Source: Algoriphagus boseongensis
GTDB taxonomy: Bacteria; Bacteroidota; Bacteroidia; Cytophagales; Cyclobacteriaceae
Reading direction: 5' to 3'
Assembly: GCF_004362805.1 (NCBI RefSeq)
Contig: NZ_SNYF01000006.1
Location: 186,001-250,000 of the forward strand
Length of the DNA: 64,000 bases
Shown here: one piece after another, positions 9,287 through 17,412 of the stretch
How the letters are laid out: each line of letters opens with the position of its first letter
How positions within the stretch are numbered: the stretch's first letter is position 1
Notes under the pieces: generated by a model
What the model saw: only the letters and a program-made list of their open reading frames with translations
The model's database searches: none
What the model was told of the DNA's origin: nothing
Program-made: the position numbers and the translations under genes

Positions 9287-10144
9287 TCGCATCCCATATT
9301 GAGGGGAAATGATACTGTCTTGGAATGCCTTTGTGTAAGCTTTAAGATGTGGTTTTTCCCTTCTGAATTGAAGAGAAAGCCACTTTTTGGGAAAACTGAC
9401 CAAGCAGAAAAAAATGAGAAACAGCAGAAAAGAGCCTGAGTTTTTCCGCATAAAATGAACCCGATTCCGGGTCTGGTAGTAAAGTTTTAATGGGCTGTTT
9501 TTCCCTGTAGAAATAGACTCCTTATGATCAATAAAGGCATTGGGAGTAACAAGGATTTTAAAACCTGCATTTCTGACTCGAATAGACCAATCCAATTCTT
9601 CATAATACAGGAAATAGGAATCGCACATCAGTCCGGATTTCTTTACCGCTTCAGCAGAAATCATAACCGCTGCCCCATGGAAATAGGGCGTTTCAGCTAC
9701 TAGTCGGGGCAGGGTTTTTAAGAGTTCATTTCTACCCGTGATCGAATTGATCGGGGTGAATCCACTGAATTGGATTTTTGTTGGATCTTCATGATATCGT
9801 ATGATGGGACAAACCGCTCCAACAGTCGGATTTGAAAAGCAACTCAACAATTGATGGATGAGATTTGGGTTGATTTCTGTGTCGTTGTTGACCAAAAGAA
9901 AATAGGAGCCTTGTGCCTTCTTCATTCCAAGATTATTGGCTCCTGCGAAACCCAGATTTTTCTCAGTTCGAATCACTTGAATCCCAGGAAGAGCAGATTC
10001 AAAATCTACCCATTCTACCGGATCATTATCTACCAAAATTACTTCCAAAGCAGGGACTGCACTTTCCCGAATGCTTTTCAGCAGAGCCAGGGTGACTTCG
10101 GCTTGTCGGTAATTTACCGTGATCAAGGAAACTAGAGGCTTCAT
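9272..10144 (-). CDS. Glycosyltransferase family 2 (rhamnosyltransferase-like)
   Basis: This is a 290-aa GT-A fold transferase with VSLITVNYR at the N-terminus, LVDNDP at about residue 39, NLGFAGANN, and the metal-binding LVNNDTE at about residue 88. A hydrophobic stretch near the C-terminus (FLLFLIFFCLV) suggests membrane association. The overall pattern matches the WbbL/rhamnosyltransferase-like group, but the sugar is not predictable. The frame extends upstream to 10207, but ATG at 10144 lies two bases after the stop of the preceding gene and starts at the conserved MKPLVSLITVNYR, so it is preferred. It is the last gene of the operon starting at 16179. Confidence 0.85.
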   Translation of the reverse strand: MKPLVSLITVNYRQAEVTLALLKSIRESAVPALEVILVDNDPVEWVDFESALPGIQVIRTEKNLGFAGANNLGMKKAQGSYFLLVNNDTEINPNLIHQLLSCFSNPTVGAVCPIIRYHEDPTKIQFSGFTPINSITGRNELLKTLPRLVAETPYFHGAAVMISAEAVKKSGLMCDSYFLYYEELDWSIRVRNAGFKILVTPNAFIDHKESISTGKNSPLKLYYQTRNRVHFMRKNSGSFLLFLIFFCLVSFPKKWLSLQFRREKPHLKAYTKAFQDSIISPQYGMRDWAA

Positions 10145-10146
10145 TT

Positions 10147-10950
10147 TTAAAGCGGCTTTCGGCCGATCACCTGGATCGCATTTCCCCACTTTCCTGAATG
10201 AACCCATCTGTCCATATGAATTAATCCTTTAGCTAAAGGAAGGGACAGCAATTGAGTCAGGACTCCGGCTTTTTTACCCAAATAGGCAATTTCCCAAGCA
10301 AATCTCGACAAATATCCATCGCTATTGCTGGCATGAACCACTTCAAATCCTTCCTGCTTAAATCTTGCCTGAAGACCTTTTAAATCATACACCTGACCGA
10401 TATGTTCATCCTCCAACCATTCCTGATGCTCTTCAAAATATTTCTCTGGGAAGATGGTCTTTTGAGTCTTGTTGGGGATTTTCACTAGGAAATATCCTCC
10501 TGGTTTAAGTCTTTTCAATACCTCTGCAAAAGGCATCTGTTCAGGGGCAATGTGCTCGAAAACATCCACAGAAAAGGCAAAGTCAAGTTCTTGAATCTCC
10601 GTCTCCTGCAAATAGGTATCGTAAGTTTCCACATTGGAAATCTTGGCTTGGTTCAAGGCATGATTAAGTGTTTGGATACGGCTTTTGTCGATATCCAATG
10701 CATGAATTTTTGCTGCAGGCAAGGCTTCTGCCAAACTGATGGCATACTCTCCATACCCTGTGCCTAAGTCAAGAATTTGTGCTTTTTCTGATAGCGGGAT
10801 CTGCTTTACCAATTTTTGAAAAATGGTAAATCTGGCATAATTACCCACATTGGTGTAGCCAAAAAGGGCTCTAAAGATTTTGGCTAACGCTACATGGGAA
10901 TTCATCCGTTCGCTGGTGTAGCATTGTGCCTGTCCGAAAGTTAAGTTCAT
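10147..10950 (-). CDS. Class I SAM-dependent methyltransferase
   Basis: This 267-aa protein has SAM-binding motif I ILDLGTGYGEYA (about residues 58-69), an acidic ALDID motif II, and post-motif FAFSVDVFEHI, typical of Methyltransf_11/25 proteins. Its place in the exopolysaccharide operon suggests methylation of a sugar or lipid-linked intermediate (inference). It starts 11 bp after the flippase gene and ends two bases before the next glycosyltransferase. Confidence 0.8.
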   Translation of the reverse strand: MNLTFGQAQCYTSERMNSHVALAKIFRALFGYTNVGNYARFTIFQKLVKQIPLSEKAQILDLGTGYGEYAISLAEALPAAKIHALDIDKSRIQTLNHALNQAKISNVETYDTYLQETEIQELDFAFSVDVFEHIAPEQMPFAEVLKRLKPGGYFLVKIPNKTQKTIFPEKYFEEHQEWLEDEHIGQVYDLKGLQARFKQEGFEVVHASNSDGYLSRFAWEIAYLGKKAGVLTQLLSLPLAKGLIHMDRWVHSGKWGNAIQVIGRKPL

Positions 10951-10961
10951 ATTTTCTTGGG

Positions 10962-12254
10962 TTATACAAGTTTCAAATTGGTTTTTAAATCAGCCCACAC
11001 CACTGCGAAAGGCTTGAATTGAAGGTATTTGGATACTTTCCACTGACCGATAATCACAGTCAAAATCACACTGATCGAAGTAGCAAGCGCAGCTCCCATT
11101 AATCCTATTTTTTGAATCAGGATAAAATTGAAAACCACATTTACTACCACGCTCATGAGCAAAAGCAGGAAGTTTACTTTTGGGTGCCCGATGGCATCCA
11201 AGGTCATTCCGGAAACTCTTCCCAGAGGTTTGGCCAAAGTCCCGATAGCCAGAATGAACAAGACAGGAACAGACTTTAAGAACTCTTCTGTGGACATTAC
11301 TAGAATTAAAGGACGGTGCATGATTAACATCAGAAGTAATCCCGGAATAATCAATGCAAATAAAAGCTGCACGGATCTGCTGTATTCGGATTTAAGTTGA
11401 GTGAGCATTCCTGAGCGATAACTGGCAGTAATTTTAGGATAAATGCTTTGTCCCAAAGCGGTGAGTGGAAGCTCAATGTACTGCAGTAATCTGGTGGCAA
11501 AATGAAACAAACCAACGGCAACTGGATCCAAAAAATACCCGATCATCAAGAGATCTGCCTTTTGGAATAAAAGAGAAAAAAGGTTGGTTCCTGCGATAAA
11601 CTTTCCATAATCGAGCAATTCCCTTGCATCTTTCAGATTGGGTTTTGAAACCGAGATTCTTCCCCAGCCTATCACCCAAATGACCACCGGTACGAGGGCC
11701 AGAAGTTGAATATTCAGAAGAAATTCCAGATCTATCACCCAAAAGGAAATCCCAAAACCTAAGGCCAGAATCAATAAGACAAAGTATACCAGGTTTTGAA
11801 TGAGGTAGTTTTTGCTTTGCCCTTTTGCAAATGCAAGAGCCGCCAATCCTTGGAGAGTCCCTAAGGTCAAAAGAGCTTTCCAACTTTGACGAAGAAGGGT
11901 AGCCAATTCAGGCATTTTCCAGAAAGTGGCTAAAAAATCGCTACTCAAATAAAATCCCAGGGATGCCAGGACAATGATGGCAAAATGAATTAGAAGTGCC
12001 GTACCGACCAAAGACTTTTCCCGCTCAGGGGAAAGAATAATTTGCCTGGTCAAGCCACTTTGGAGAAGGCCCTGACGGATTCCATCCACGATAGCCATGA
12101 GTGTCATGAAAATTCCCCAAACGCCTACTTGTTCTTGTGGCAATCTTTTAAGCAACAAAATGAAAACCAAAAGATTGGCTGCCATAAAGGCAACTTGTCC
12201 AAATAGAGCGTGGCTATTGCCTCCGCGGAATTTTTGAAGTAGTGTGCTAAGCAT
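10962..12254 (-). CDS. Polysaccharide flippase (Wzx-like, MOP superfamily)
   Basis: This 430-aa integral membrane protein has about 12 hydrophobic helices and the layout of Wzx/RfbX oligosaccharide flippases. The N-terminal helices carry a QVAFMAANLLVFILLLKRL-type segment, and further paired helices run to the C-terminus. It would move undecaprenyl-linked repeat units to the periplasmic face. Its start overlaps the stop of the upstream GT4 gene by one base. A Wzx plus an O-antigen-ligase/Wzy-like protein argues for a Wzx/Wzy-type assembly route. Confidence 0.85.
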   Translation of the reverse strand: MLSTLLQKFRGGNSHALFGQVAFMAANLLVFILLLKRLPQEQVGVWGIFMTLMAIVDGIRQGLLQSGLTRQIILSPEREKSLVGTALLIHFAIIVLASLGFYLSSDFLATFWKMPELATLLRQSWKALLTLGTLQGLAALAFAKGQSKNYLIQNLVYFVLLILALGFGISFWVIDLEFLLNIQLLALVPVVIWVIGWGRISVSKPNLKDARELLDYGKFIAGTNLFSLLFQKADLLMIGYFLDPVAVGLFHFATRLLQYIELPLTALGQSIYPKITASYRSGMLTQLKSEYSRSVQLLFALIIPGLLLMLIMHRPLILVMSTEEFLKSVPVLFILAIGTLAKPLGRVSGMTLDAIGHPKVNFLLLLMSVVVNVVFNFILIQKIGLMGAALATSISVILTVIIGQWKVSKYLQFKPFAVVWADLKTNLKLV

Positions 12255-13417
12255 TAGCTGGCGATTTGATGGTAAAACTCAATCGTTTTTTCAGCCACTG
12301 AATTCCAGGAATAACTTGCCTTAACCAATTCCAATCCTCTCAAGCCCATATTTCGAGCTGCTACCGGATGGTCAAGAAAGTATTCCATGGCTTTGATGTA
12401 ATCTTCAGGTTTTTCAGGATTACATAGAATTCCGTTGACCTCGGAGGTTACGGTCTCTCGAATAGGTTCCAAATCCGAAGCAATCACAGGTACCCCATGG
12501 ACATTTGCCTCTAGTAAAACAATGCCCTGAGATTCGTAAAGTGACGGCAAAACCAAACCCTTGTAATACGGCATTAAAAAATGGATAGAAGCACTATCGT
12601 ACTCTCCCAAAAACCTTACTTGTTTCTCAAGACCTAAATCCTGAACAAGTTGCTTTAACTCTTTTTCTTGGGGACCAGTGCCAATGATATCCAGATGAAT
12701 TTTCCGATCATTTTTTGCTAAGGCTTTTACGATTCGATCCAAGCCCTTTACCGGATGAAGGCGGCCTACAAAAACAAAACGATCAACAATCTTGGTACTT
12801 GGAGCTACCTGAAGCAACTCTTTAGGAGCCTCCACTCCATTAGGAATCACCCGCAAATTCATTTGCGATGGGGAGTTTAAAGAAAGTGAAGACTTAAGGT
12901 TCTCGCTTACCGCAATAGCTCCTCTTGAAGCTTGAAGTAACTTGATTTCCCATTTTTTAGAGAAAAAGGCATGCAAGGAGGCATTAAAATCTTTCAGCGT
13001 TTTTCCGGATTTTGCCTCAATCTGAGTAAGTCCATGAACTGTATTCACCAATTTGCCTTGAATACCTTTGATTTGGTATAGTAGGTATCCGCTTCTTCCT
13101 TGAGCATGAATAATATCAAATCGGTCAGCATTTTTCTTGACCCATCGTTTCACTTGGATATTAAAGCTTAACTCCTCTGCCAAGTAGGCGATTCCCGGTA
13201 GGTATCTTCCAGGAAAAAACGGGATTTCTACCACGCTAACTTCGTCTTTGCTATACCTATTTTCAGCCTTGGAAAAATTACCTCCTGTGAGGACGGTAAC
13301 CTGATGTCCCAGGCCAGTTAATGCCTTTGCCAAGTCCCAAGTATGGGTTTGAATACCCCCTTTAAATCTCCAAGGGAGAGATTTGCAGATCATTACTATT
13401 TTCAGAGACTTATTCAT
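12254..13417 (-). CDS. Glycosyltransferase family 4
   Basis: This is a GT-B fold retaining glycosyltransferase of 387 aa. The N-terminal domain has MICKSLPWRFKGGIQTHTWD, and the C-terminal nucleotide-sugar domain has FVGRLHPVKGLDRIV and the E-x7-E motif in PSLYESQGIVLLEAN. It starts at ATG 13417, overlapping the stop of the small upstream ORF in an ATGA junction, so translation is probably coupled. It is part of the exopolysaccharide operon; the sugar specificity is unknown. Confidence 0.87.
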   Translation of the reverse strand: MNKSLKIVMICKSLPWRFKGGIQTHTWDLAKALTGLGHQVTVLTGGNFSKAENRYSKDEVSVVEIPFFPGRYLPGIAYLAEELSFNIQVKRWVKKNADRFDIIHAQGRSGYLLYQIKGIQGKLVNTVHGLTQIEAKSGKTLKDFNASLHAFFSKKWEIKLLQASRGAIAVSENLKSSLSLNSPSQMNLRVIPNGVEAPKELLQVAPSTKIVDRFVFVGRLHPVKGLDRIVKALAKNDRKIHLDIIGTGPQEKELKQLVQDLGLEKQVRFLGEYDSASIHFLMPYYKGLVLPSLYESQGIVLLEANVHGVPVIASDLEPIRETVTSEVNGILCNPEKPEDYIKAMEYFLDHPVAARNMGLRGLELVKASYSWNSVAEKTIEFYHQIAS

Positions 13418-13545
13418 TTCTTTTTAGATTTCTTATTCTTTTTAGGCTGGGGACTGAGTTGATTTTTTGCGCGAATGATTCCCCAAATCATCATTCCTAT
13501 TGCCAAAGGAAGTACCAGAGGCCAGGGCATTCCTTCTACGATCAT
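13414..13545 (-). CDS. Small single-pass membrane protein (43 aa)
   Basis: I do not recognise a family. Starting at ATG 13545 the product is 43 aa: a hydrophobic helix (PWPLVLPLAIGMMIWGIIRA) followed by a lysine-rich tail (KKNKKSKKK), so an N-out/C-in inner-membrane topology is expected. The start ATG overlaps the TGA of the upstream glycosyltransferase (ATGA at 13542-13545), and its own TGA overlaps the ATG of the downstream GT4 (13414-13417). Two such junctions make it a likely real, translationally coupled gene. It might act as an accessory subunit of one of the flanking transferases (inference). Confidence 0.65.
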   Translation of the reverse strand: MIVEGMPWPLVLPLAIGMMIWGIIRAKNQLSPQPKKNKKSKKK

Positions 13546-14720
13546 GACTGGACCACTTGGTGTTTGGTGTGGATAAATTGCTTTTTGGCTTTGCTCATCC
13601 ATCCAAGAGCCCGGATTGACGATAAGAATAATCCAGGTAAGGCCTTGGCAATAATCAAAATCCTGGCAGCTCCAAGCTGGGAGGAAAGGGAGAGAACGTA
13701 GGAAGTCATTAAGGATAGAAAGCCTACTCCTCCCATCATTAGCAAAGCTGAATTGTCCAGAAGAATACCAAGGAATACTACCAAGACCAGAAGGAAAGGA
13801 GCCAAAGCTCTTGGAGGCAAGGCCAATTGAAGAGACTTATGAAAATAATCCACATTCCCTTGTTTGAGGCTTTTCAGTGCAGGCAAGAATGACTTTCTTA
13901 AAAAGGCATATTGGCTTTGTAGCCAACGTCCCCTTTGCTTGGAAAATGCCTGAGCAGAAGCGACTTTTTCATCCCATACAGCCAATTCTGGTGCATATTG
14001 GATATAGTGCTCACCGGAAGTAAAGTACAATTCCAGCTCTTTATCAAATCCTCCAATAGCTTTTAAGGTCGGAATGGCCTCCTCAAACAGGGAGTAATCA
14101 AAAACCATGGCTGAGCCACTTAATTTGCTGGAAAAGCCAAGAACATTGGCTCCCTTACAAAGCATTTCTGTGTTTGCCGCTTCAGAAAGCCCATCCAACA
14201 GGGCAAAATCACTGTTTGAATTTGCGGCCAATCGCTGTCCCTGAATCAAAGAATATCCAGTATTCAAGTAGGATTGAGTTTCCAGAAGGAAATTGGATTC
14301 CATCACATTATCGGCATCCAAAATCACAGCTGCGTCATAATTTCTACCTTTCAGGTAATCCATTGCGGCCTGTAAGGCCTTAACCTTGGTGCTCTGGTCA
14401 AATTTTACTTCCAAGACCTCTGCTCCCATGGAACAAAGTTGGATACAAGTGGATGGCTTCACCTGATCAGCAATAACCAAATAGTCCACTTCAACTCCTT
14501 CAGGCTTTGAAACAGTAAGGTTCTTTTTTGTAGAATGAAGGATTACTTCATTCTCTGCATAGGTAGGAACCAAAACAACAAGTTTGGAAACCTCACGTGC
14601 CTGAGTCTGCTTTACAGGTTTGAAATACCGAGCGGCAATAGCCAGAGCTAGCTGGTAAACTGCACTCAAAAAGAGATACAAGGCGATCAGAGATATAGGT
14701 AAAAGAAGTAGTGTTTTCAT
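13542..14720 (-). CDS. Membrane glycosyltransferase family 2
   Basis: This 392-aa GT2 protein has an N-terminal hydrophobic segment (about 3-30), catalytic VVLVPTYAENEVI, the metal-binding VILDADNVM (DxD), a SGEHY stretch in the acceptor region and QRGRW, corresponding to the Q/RxxRW motif of processive synthases. Two or three C-terminal membrane helices follow (FLLVLVVFLGILL and next). It starts four bases after the stop of the polymerase gene and is coupled to the small membrane protein by an ATGA overlap. It probably builds the exopolysaccharide repeat unit or a side chain. Confidence 0.85.
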   Translation of the reverse strand: MKTLLLLPISLIALYLFLSAVYQLALAIAARYFKPVKQTQAREVSKLVVLVPTYAENEVILHSTKKNLTVSKPEGVEVDYLVIADQVKPSTCIQLCSMGAEVLEVKFDQSTKVKALQAAMDYLKGRNYDAAVILDADNVMESNFLLETQSYLNTGYSLIQGQRLAANSNSDFALLDGLSEAANTEMLCKGANVLGFSSKLSGSAMVFDYSLFEEAIPTLKAIGGFDKELELYFTSGEHYIQYAPELAVWDEKVASAQAFSKQRGRWLQSQYAFLRKSFLPALKSLKQGNVDYFHKSLQLALPPRALAPFLLVLVVFLGILLDNSALLMMGGVGFLSLMTSYVLSLSSQLGAARILIIAKALPGLFLSSIRALGWMSKAKKQFIHTKHQVVQS

Positions 14721-14724
14721 TGTT

Positions 14725-16179
14725 TTAGCTTTTTTTAGACCATTCTGGAATCATGAAAAGAAAAGGGATGGCCATGTTCATGATCATTCCGGTAGGCATT
14801 TGTCCGAAAACTTGATTGCCATAACTGGAAAAGACCACCCCGACTATAGAGGCATAAAGCCCCATTGCGTAATATTTTTTCTGAGGATCCTCAAGGTTCA
14901 TACACAGATATCCCCCTTTCCCCAATACAAATCCGAGAAAGGAAATATGAATAGCAAGACCTACCAATCCGGTTTCTGCCCAGATTTTCACATACCAACT
15001 GTCAGTAGCGGTATTCGCCATTAAGGAGTTGGGATTAAATCTTGCTCCCCAGTATCCTGCGGTACCTACTCCTCCTCCGAATGGCTTATCTGCCAGGTAT
15101 CTTCCGAAAGTGATTTGATTTTGAAGTCTTACCAAAAGGGAGGGATTGCTTGGATCCAAGGCAGTTCGCATCCTTCTTACTTGCTCTACTCCCTGGAATA
15201 GGAAGGTGTATTTCAGAATAAAGAAGACTAAAAGCATTGCGCTGATTCCAGCAGCAAGAATTTTAAAATTTCGAGTAGTTACCAAAAACGCCAATCCTCC
15301 AAAAAGTGGAACCGCCAAAGCTCCTCTTGTTCCGGAAATAGCAAAGCCCAAAAAGAAAACTATTGCCAACAAACCGTACCACAATTTCTTTCTGAAACCG
15401 AAAGGCCCAACAGCCAGAATACCCATAAAGAGGGCCATCATCGCCTGAGAAGCCCCAAATTGACCTGCATCGGAATAAAAGGAAAATACTCTCAATACTC
15501 CATGTAGGATATGCTCCTCATGATGCTCTTCATCCCACAACCAGCGATACTCTGCTGCATCCACTCCGAAAATTTGCTGCTTAAATCCCCAGGCTGTTCC
15601 AAAAAGGGAAAGAAAAATCAACAAGTTTAGAAACGTGTGGAAATCTTTCTCGCTGCGGAAAAGTAGGTAAACCATCGGTACAGCCATGGCTTGATAAAAA
15701 CCAATTCCTCTCATGGCATAAAACCAGGCCTCCAATCCGTTTCCGGCAGGATTTACTACTTCAAAAATTAAGTAGCCCATCCAAACCAAGGAAAAGATCA
15801 CAATATCCTGATTGGCAAATGACCAACGAACCTTGATCGCCTCATTGAGCAAAATAATCACCCAGGAAAGGGCCAAGAAGATATCTATGGATAAACCCCA
15901 TGGAGCTACCACATACCTACTCAATCCTGAAATCAAAAAGCCCATTACTAGACTCAGCCAAAGACCGGCTTTTGGTCTCTTCCAGAGATAAGAAAGGAAA
16001 GCTACTCCTATGGGAAGGCCGATCAAAAGGATGGCTCCTTGCATTCCTAATACTTTGAAAAACAATGCGGCAACCAAAAGGAAGCCCATGCCTAAAATTA
16101 CGCCCAAACCACTGAGCAAACGCTCAGCACCCCTTTTCTGGTAGCTTTGGTTTAAAACGATATTTTGGTCTTTTTGCAT
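14725..16179 (-). CDS. O-antigen ligase/polymerase family protein (Wzy-like)
   Basis: This 484-aa protein has at least ten hydrophobic helices and a large periplasmic loop in the second half (containing RRMRTALDPSNPSLLVRL and GRYLADKPFGGGVGTAG), the hallmark of the Wzy_C/O-antigen ligase family. It would polymerise lipid-linked repeat units at the outer face of the inner membrane. It is the first gene of a seven-gene operon. The predicted transcription start from the -7 box at 16184-16191 falls about at base 16180, so ATG 16179 would be read from a nearly leaderless mRNA. Confidence 0.82.
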   Translation of the reverse strand: MQKDQNIVLNQSYQKRGAERLLSGLGVILGMGFLLVAALFFKVLGMQGAILLIGLPIGVAFLSYLWKRPKAGLWLSLVMGFLISGLSRYVVAPWGLSIDIFLALSWVIILLNEAIKVRWSFANQDIVIFSLVWMGYLIFEVVNPAGNGLEAWFYAMRGIGFYQAMAVPMVYLLFRSEKDFHTFLNLLIFLSLFGTAWGFKQQIFGVDAAEYRWLWDEEHHEEHILHGVLRVFSFYSDAGQFGASQAMMALFMGILAVGPFGFRKKLWYGLLAIVFFLGFAISGTRGALAVPLFGGLAFLVTTRNFKILAAGISAMLLVFFILKYTFLFQGVEQVRRMRTALDPSNPSLLVRLQNQITFGRYLADKPFGGGVGTAGYWGARFNPNSLMANTATDSWYVKIWAETGLVGLAIHISFLGFVLGKGGYLCMNLEDPQKKYYAMGLYASIVGVVFSSYGNQVFGQMPTGMIMNMAIPFLFMIPEWSKKS

Positions 16180-16183
16180 GATA

Positions 16184-16251
16184 CAAAGCTACCTAGACCA
16201 CTCCCGTCTATCGGAGATTATCGATGAATGGATTGATCTCTCCGATGAATG
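16184..16251 (-). promoter_or_regulatory. LytTR-type operator and promoter of the polymerase-led operon
   Basis: Two identical 9-mers CATTCATCG (16243-16251 and 16222-16230 on the minus strand) are 21 bp apart. The -7 box TAGCTTTG (16184-16191) starts 31 bp after the last base of the proximal repeat. The 12-bp spacer GAGAGATCAATC nearly equals the spacer AAAAGATCAATC in the kinase operator. Confidence 0.82.
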
Positions 16252-16270
16252 ACAACCACGCCAAGTCAAA

Positions 16271-16299
16271 TAAAAAAACCTCCTGAGTTATCAGGAGGC
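16271..16299 (-). terminator. Intrinsic terminator of the sugar-transferase-led operon
   Basis: On the minus strand CCTCCTGA/TCAGGAGG closes a short loop and is followed by seven Ts. The TGA stop of the gene ending at 16291 lies in the 5' arm of the stem. Confidence 0.85.
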
Positions 16300-17412
16300 T
16301 AAGGTTTTAAGGAACAATTCTGTGCGATTTTCCCAGCTGTTATTTCGGGCAAAATCCATCCTTTTTTGAATTTTAAGCCGGTTATTGTACCGGGCTTCCT
16401 TTCGAATTCGGTCAAGAAACTCCTCTGGCGAATTGGCTTCAGAAACCATACTTCCAAAGTCATCCAGATCGGTAAATGATGTAGTTACGACAGGTTTTCC
16501 TGCCATTAAATACTCGTTGATTTTTAAAGGGTAAATCGCATTCGTCAGAGGGGTTTTGACAAATGGAATCAAGCATACTTCCCAGGAACGAATCCAATCC
16601 GGTAATTCAGCCTGTGATACTGGTCCAATAAATCTGATGTTTTCTGGACATTGAGCCGGAAAAGGAACTTTAATCGGTCCAATCATTTCAATGGTCATTT
16701 CAGGAACCTGAAGTGCCAATTGGATTAATAAATTTTGGTCTATTCGTTCATCAATTGCTCCGATATACCCGATTTTATTAGACCTCACTTTTTCTAATAG
16801 CCCACCGGTGAAAATATCCAGATTCACTCCGTTTTGAACGATTTGCGGGTTTTTGCCTAGAAATTTTTGGGCAAGGGGTTTTGAAGTGGTAATGATCTGA
16901 TCTGCCATCTGGGCAAAGACTTTCTCATATCTTTTTCCCCATTTTCCAGCCCACTGAGTTCCGGCTATTTCATCATAGCAATAGTACGTGGACTTCAGAT
17001 TCCTCCAATACTTATGCGTGAAGACGCCATAAACCGGATTAAAAGCATTGATCAAAACGGTCTGGGAAAGGTCTACAGTTCGAAGAATTTTGCTGATCGT
17101 AAACCCCATGATCCAAGCATTGAGAGTCATGAGGAATGAAAATAGCCAAGAACTCTTTGCCCAATTGCATGGGATTACTGGAAAGGCATAGTAAACTTCC
17201 ACCGAACCACCCTCCACATTCATTATCCTTGGTCCTTTTTGGAATACTTGGGACTTAGGCATATGTGGATGTGTGAAGAAATCTTTCCAGGTATACGCAT
17301 AATCCAGGAAGATTACCCGATGTGTAGGAGCCGATCTGGTAATCAGCTCTAGGGTTGATTTTACGTAGGGGGTATCCCAGGCAGGGAAACTATGGCAGAT
17401 AATTGTCTTCAT
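16291..17412 (-). CDS. Glycosyltransferase family 1/4 (TuaH-like)
   Basis: This is a 373-aa GT-B transferase. The N-terminal half carries MKTIICHSFPAWDTPYVKST and an extended variable domain; the C-terminal half has IGYIGAIDERIDQNLL, IEMIGPI and LMAGKPVVTTSF, as in teichuronic-acid-type transferases. It is the last gene of the operon 22103 to 16291 and starts one base into the stop of the Wzc-like gene. The donor sugar is unknown. Confidence 0.8.
   Translation of the reverse strand: MKTIICHSFPAWDTPYVKSTLELITRSAPTHRVIFLDYAYTWKDFFTHPHMPKSQVFQKGPRIMNVEGGSVEVYYAFPVIPCNWAKSSWLFSFLMTLNAWIMGFTISKILRTVDLSQTVLINAFNPVYGVFTHKYWRNLKSTYYCYDEIAGTQWAGKWGKRYEKVFAQMADQIITTSKPLAQKFLGKNPQIVQNGVNLDIFTGGLLEKVRSNKIGYIGAIDERIDQNLLIQLALQVPEMTIEMIGPIKVPFPAQCPENIRFIGPVSQAELPDWIRSWEVCLIPFVKTPLTNAIYPLKINEYLMAGKPVVTTSFTDLDDFGSMVSEANSPEEFLDRIRKEARYNNRLKIQKRMDFARNNSWENRTELFLKTLAS

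Noticed and set aside
11473..11883. 136-aa open frame within the flippase gene, same strand in another frame
   Set aside because: The flippase frame shows continuous membrane helices; the alternative frame has no domain or start context.
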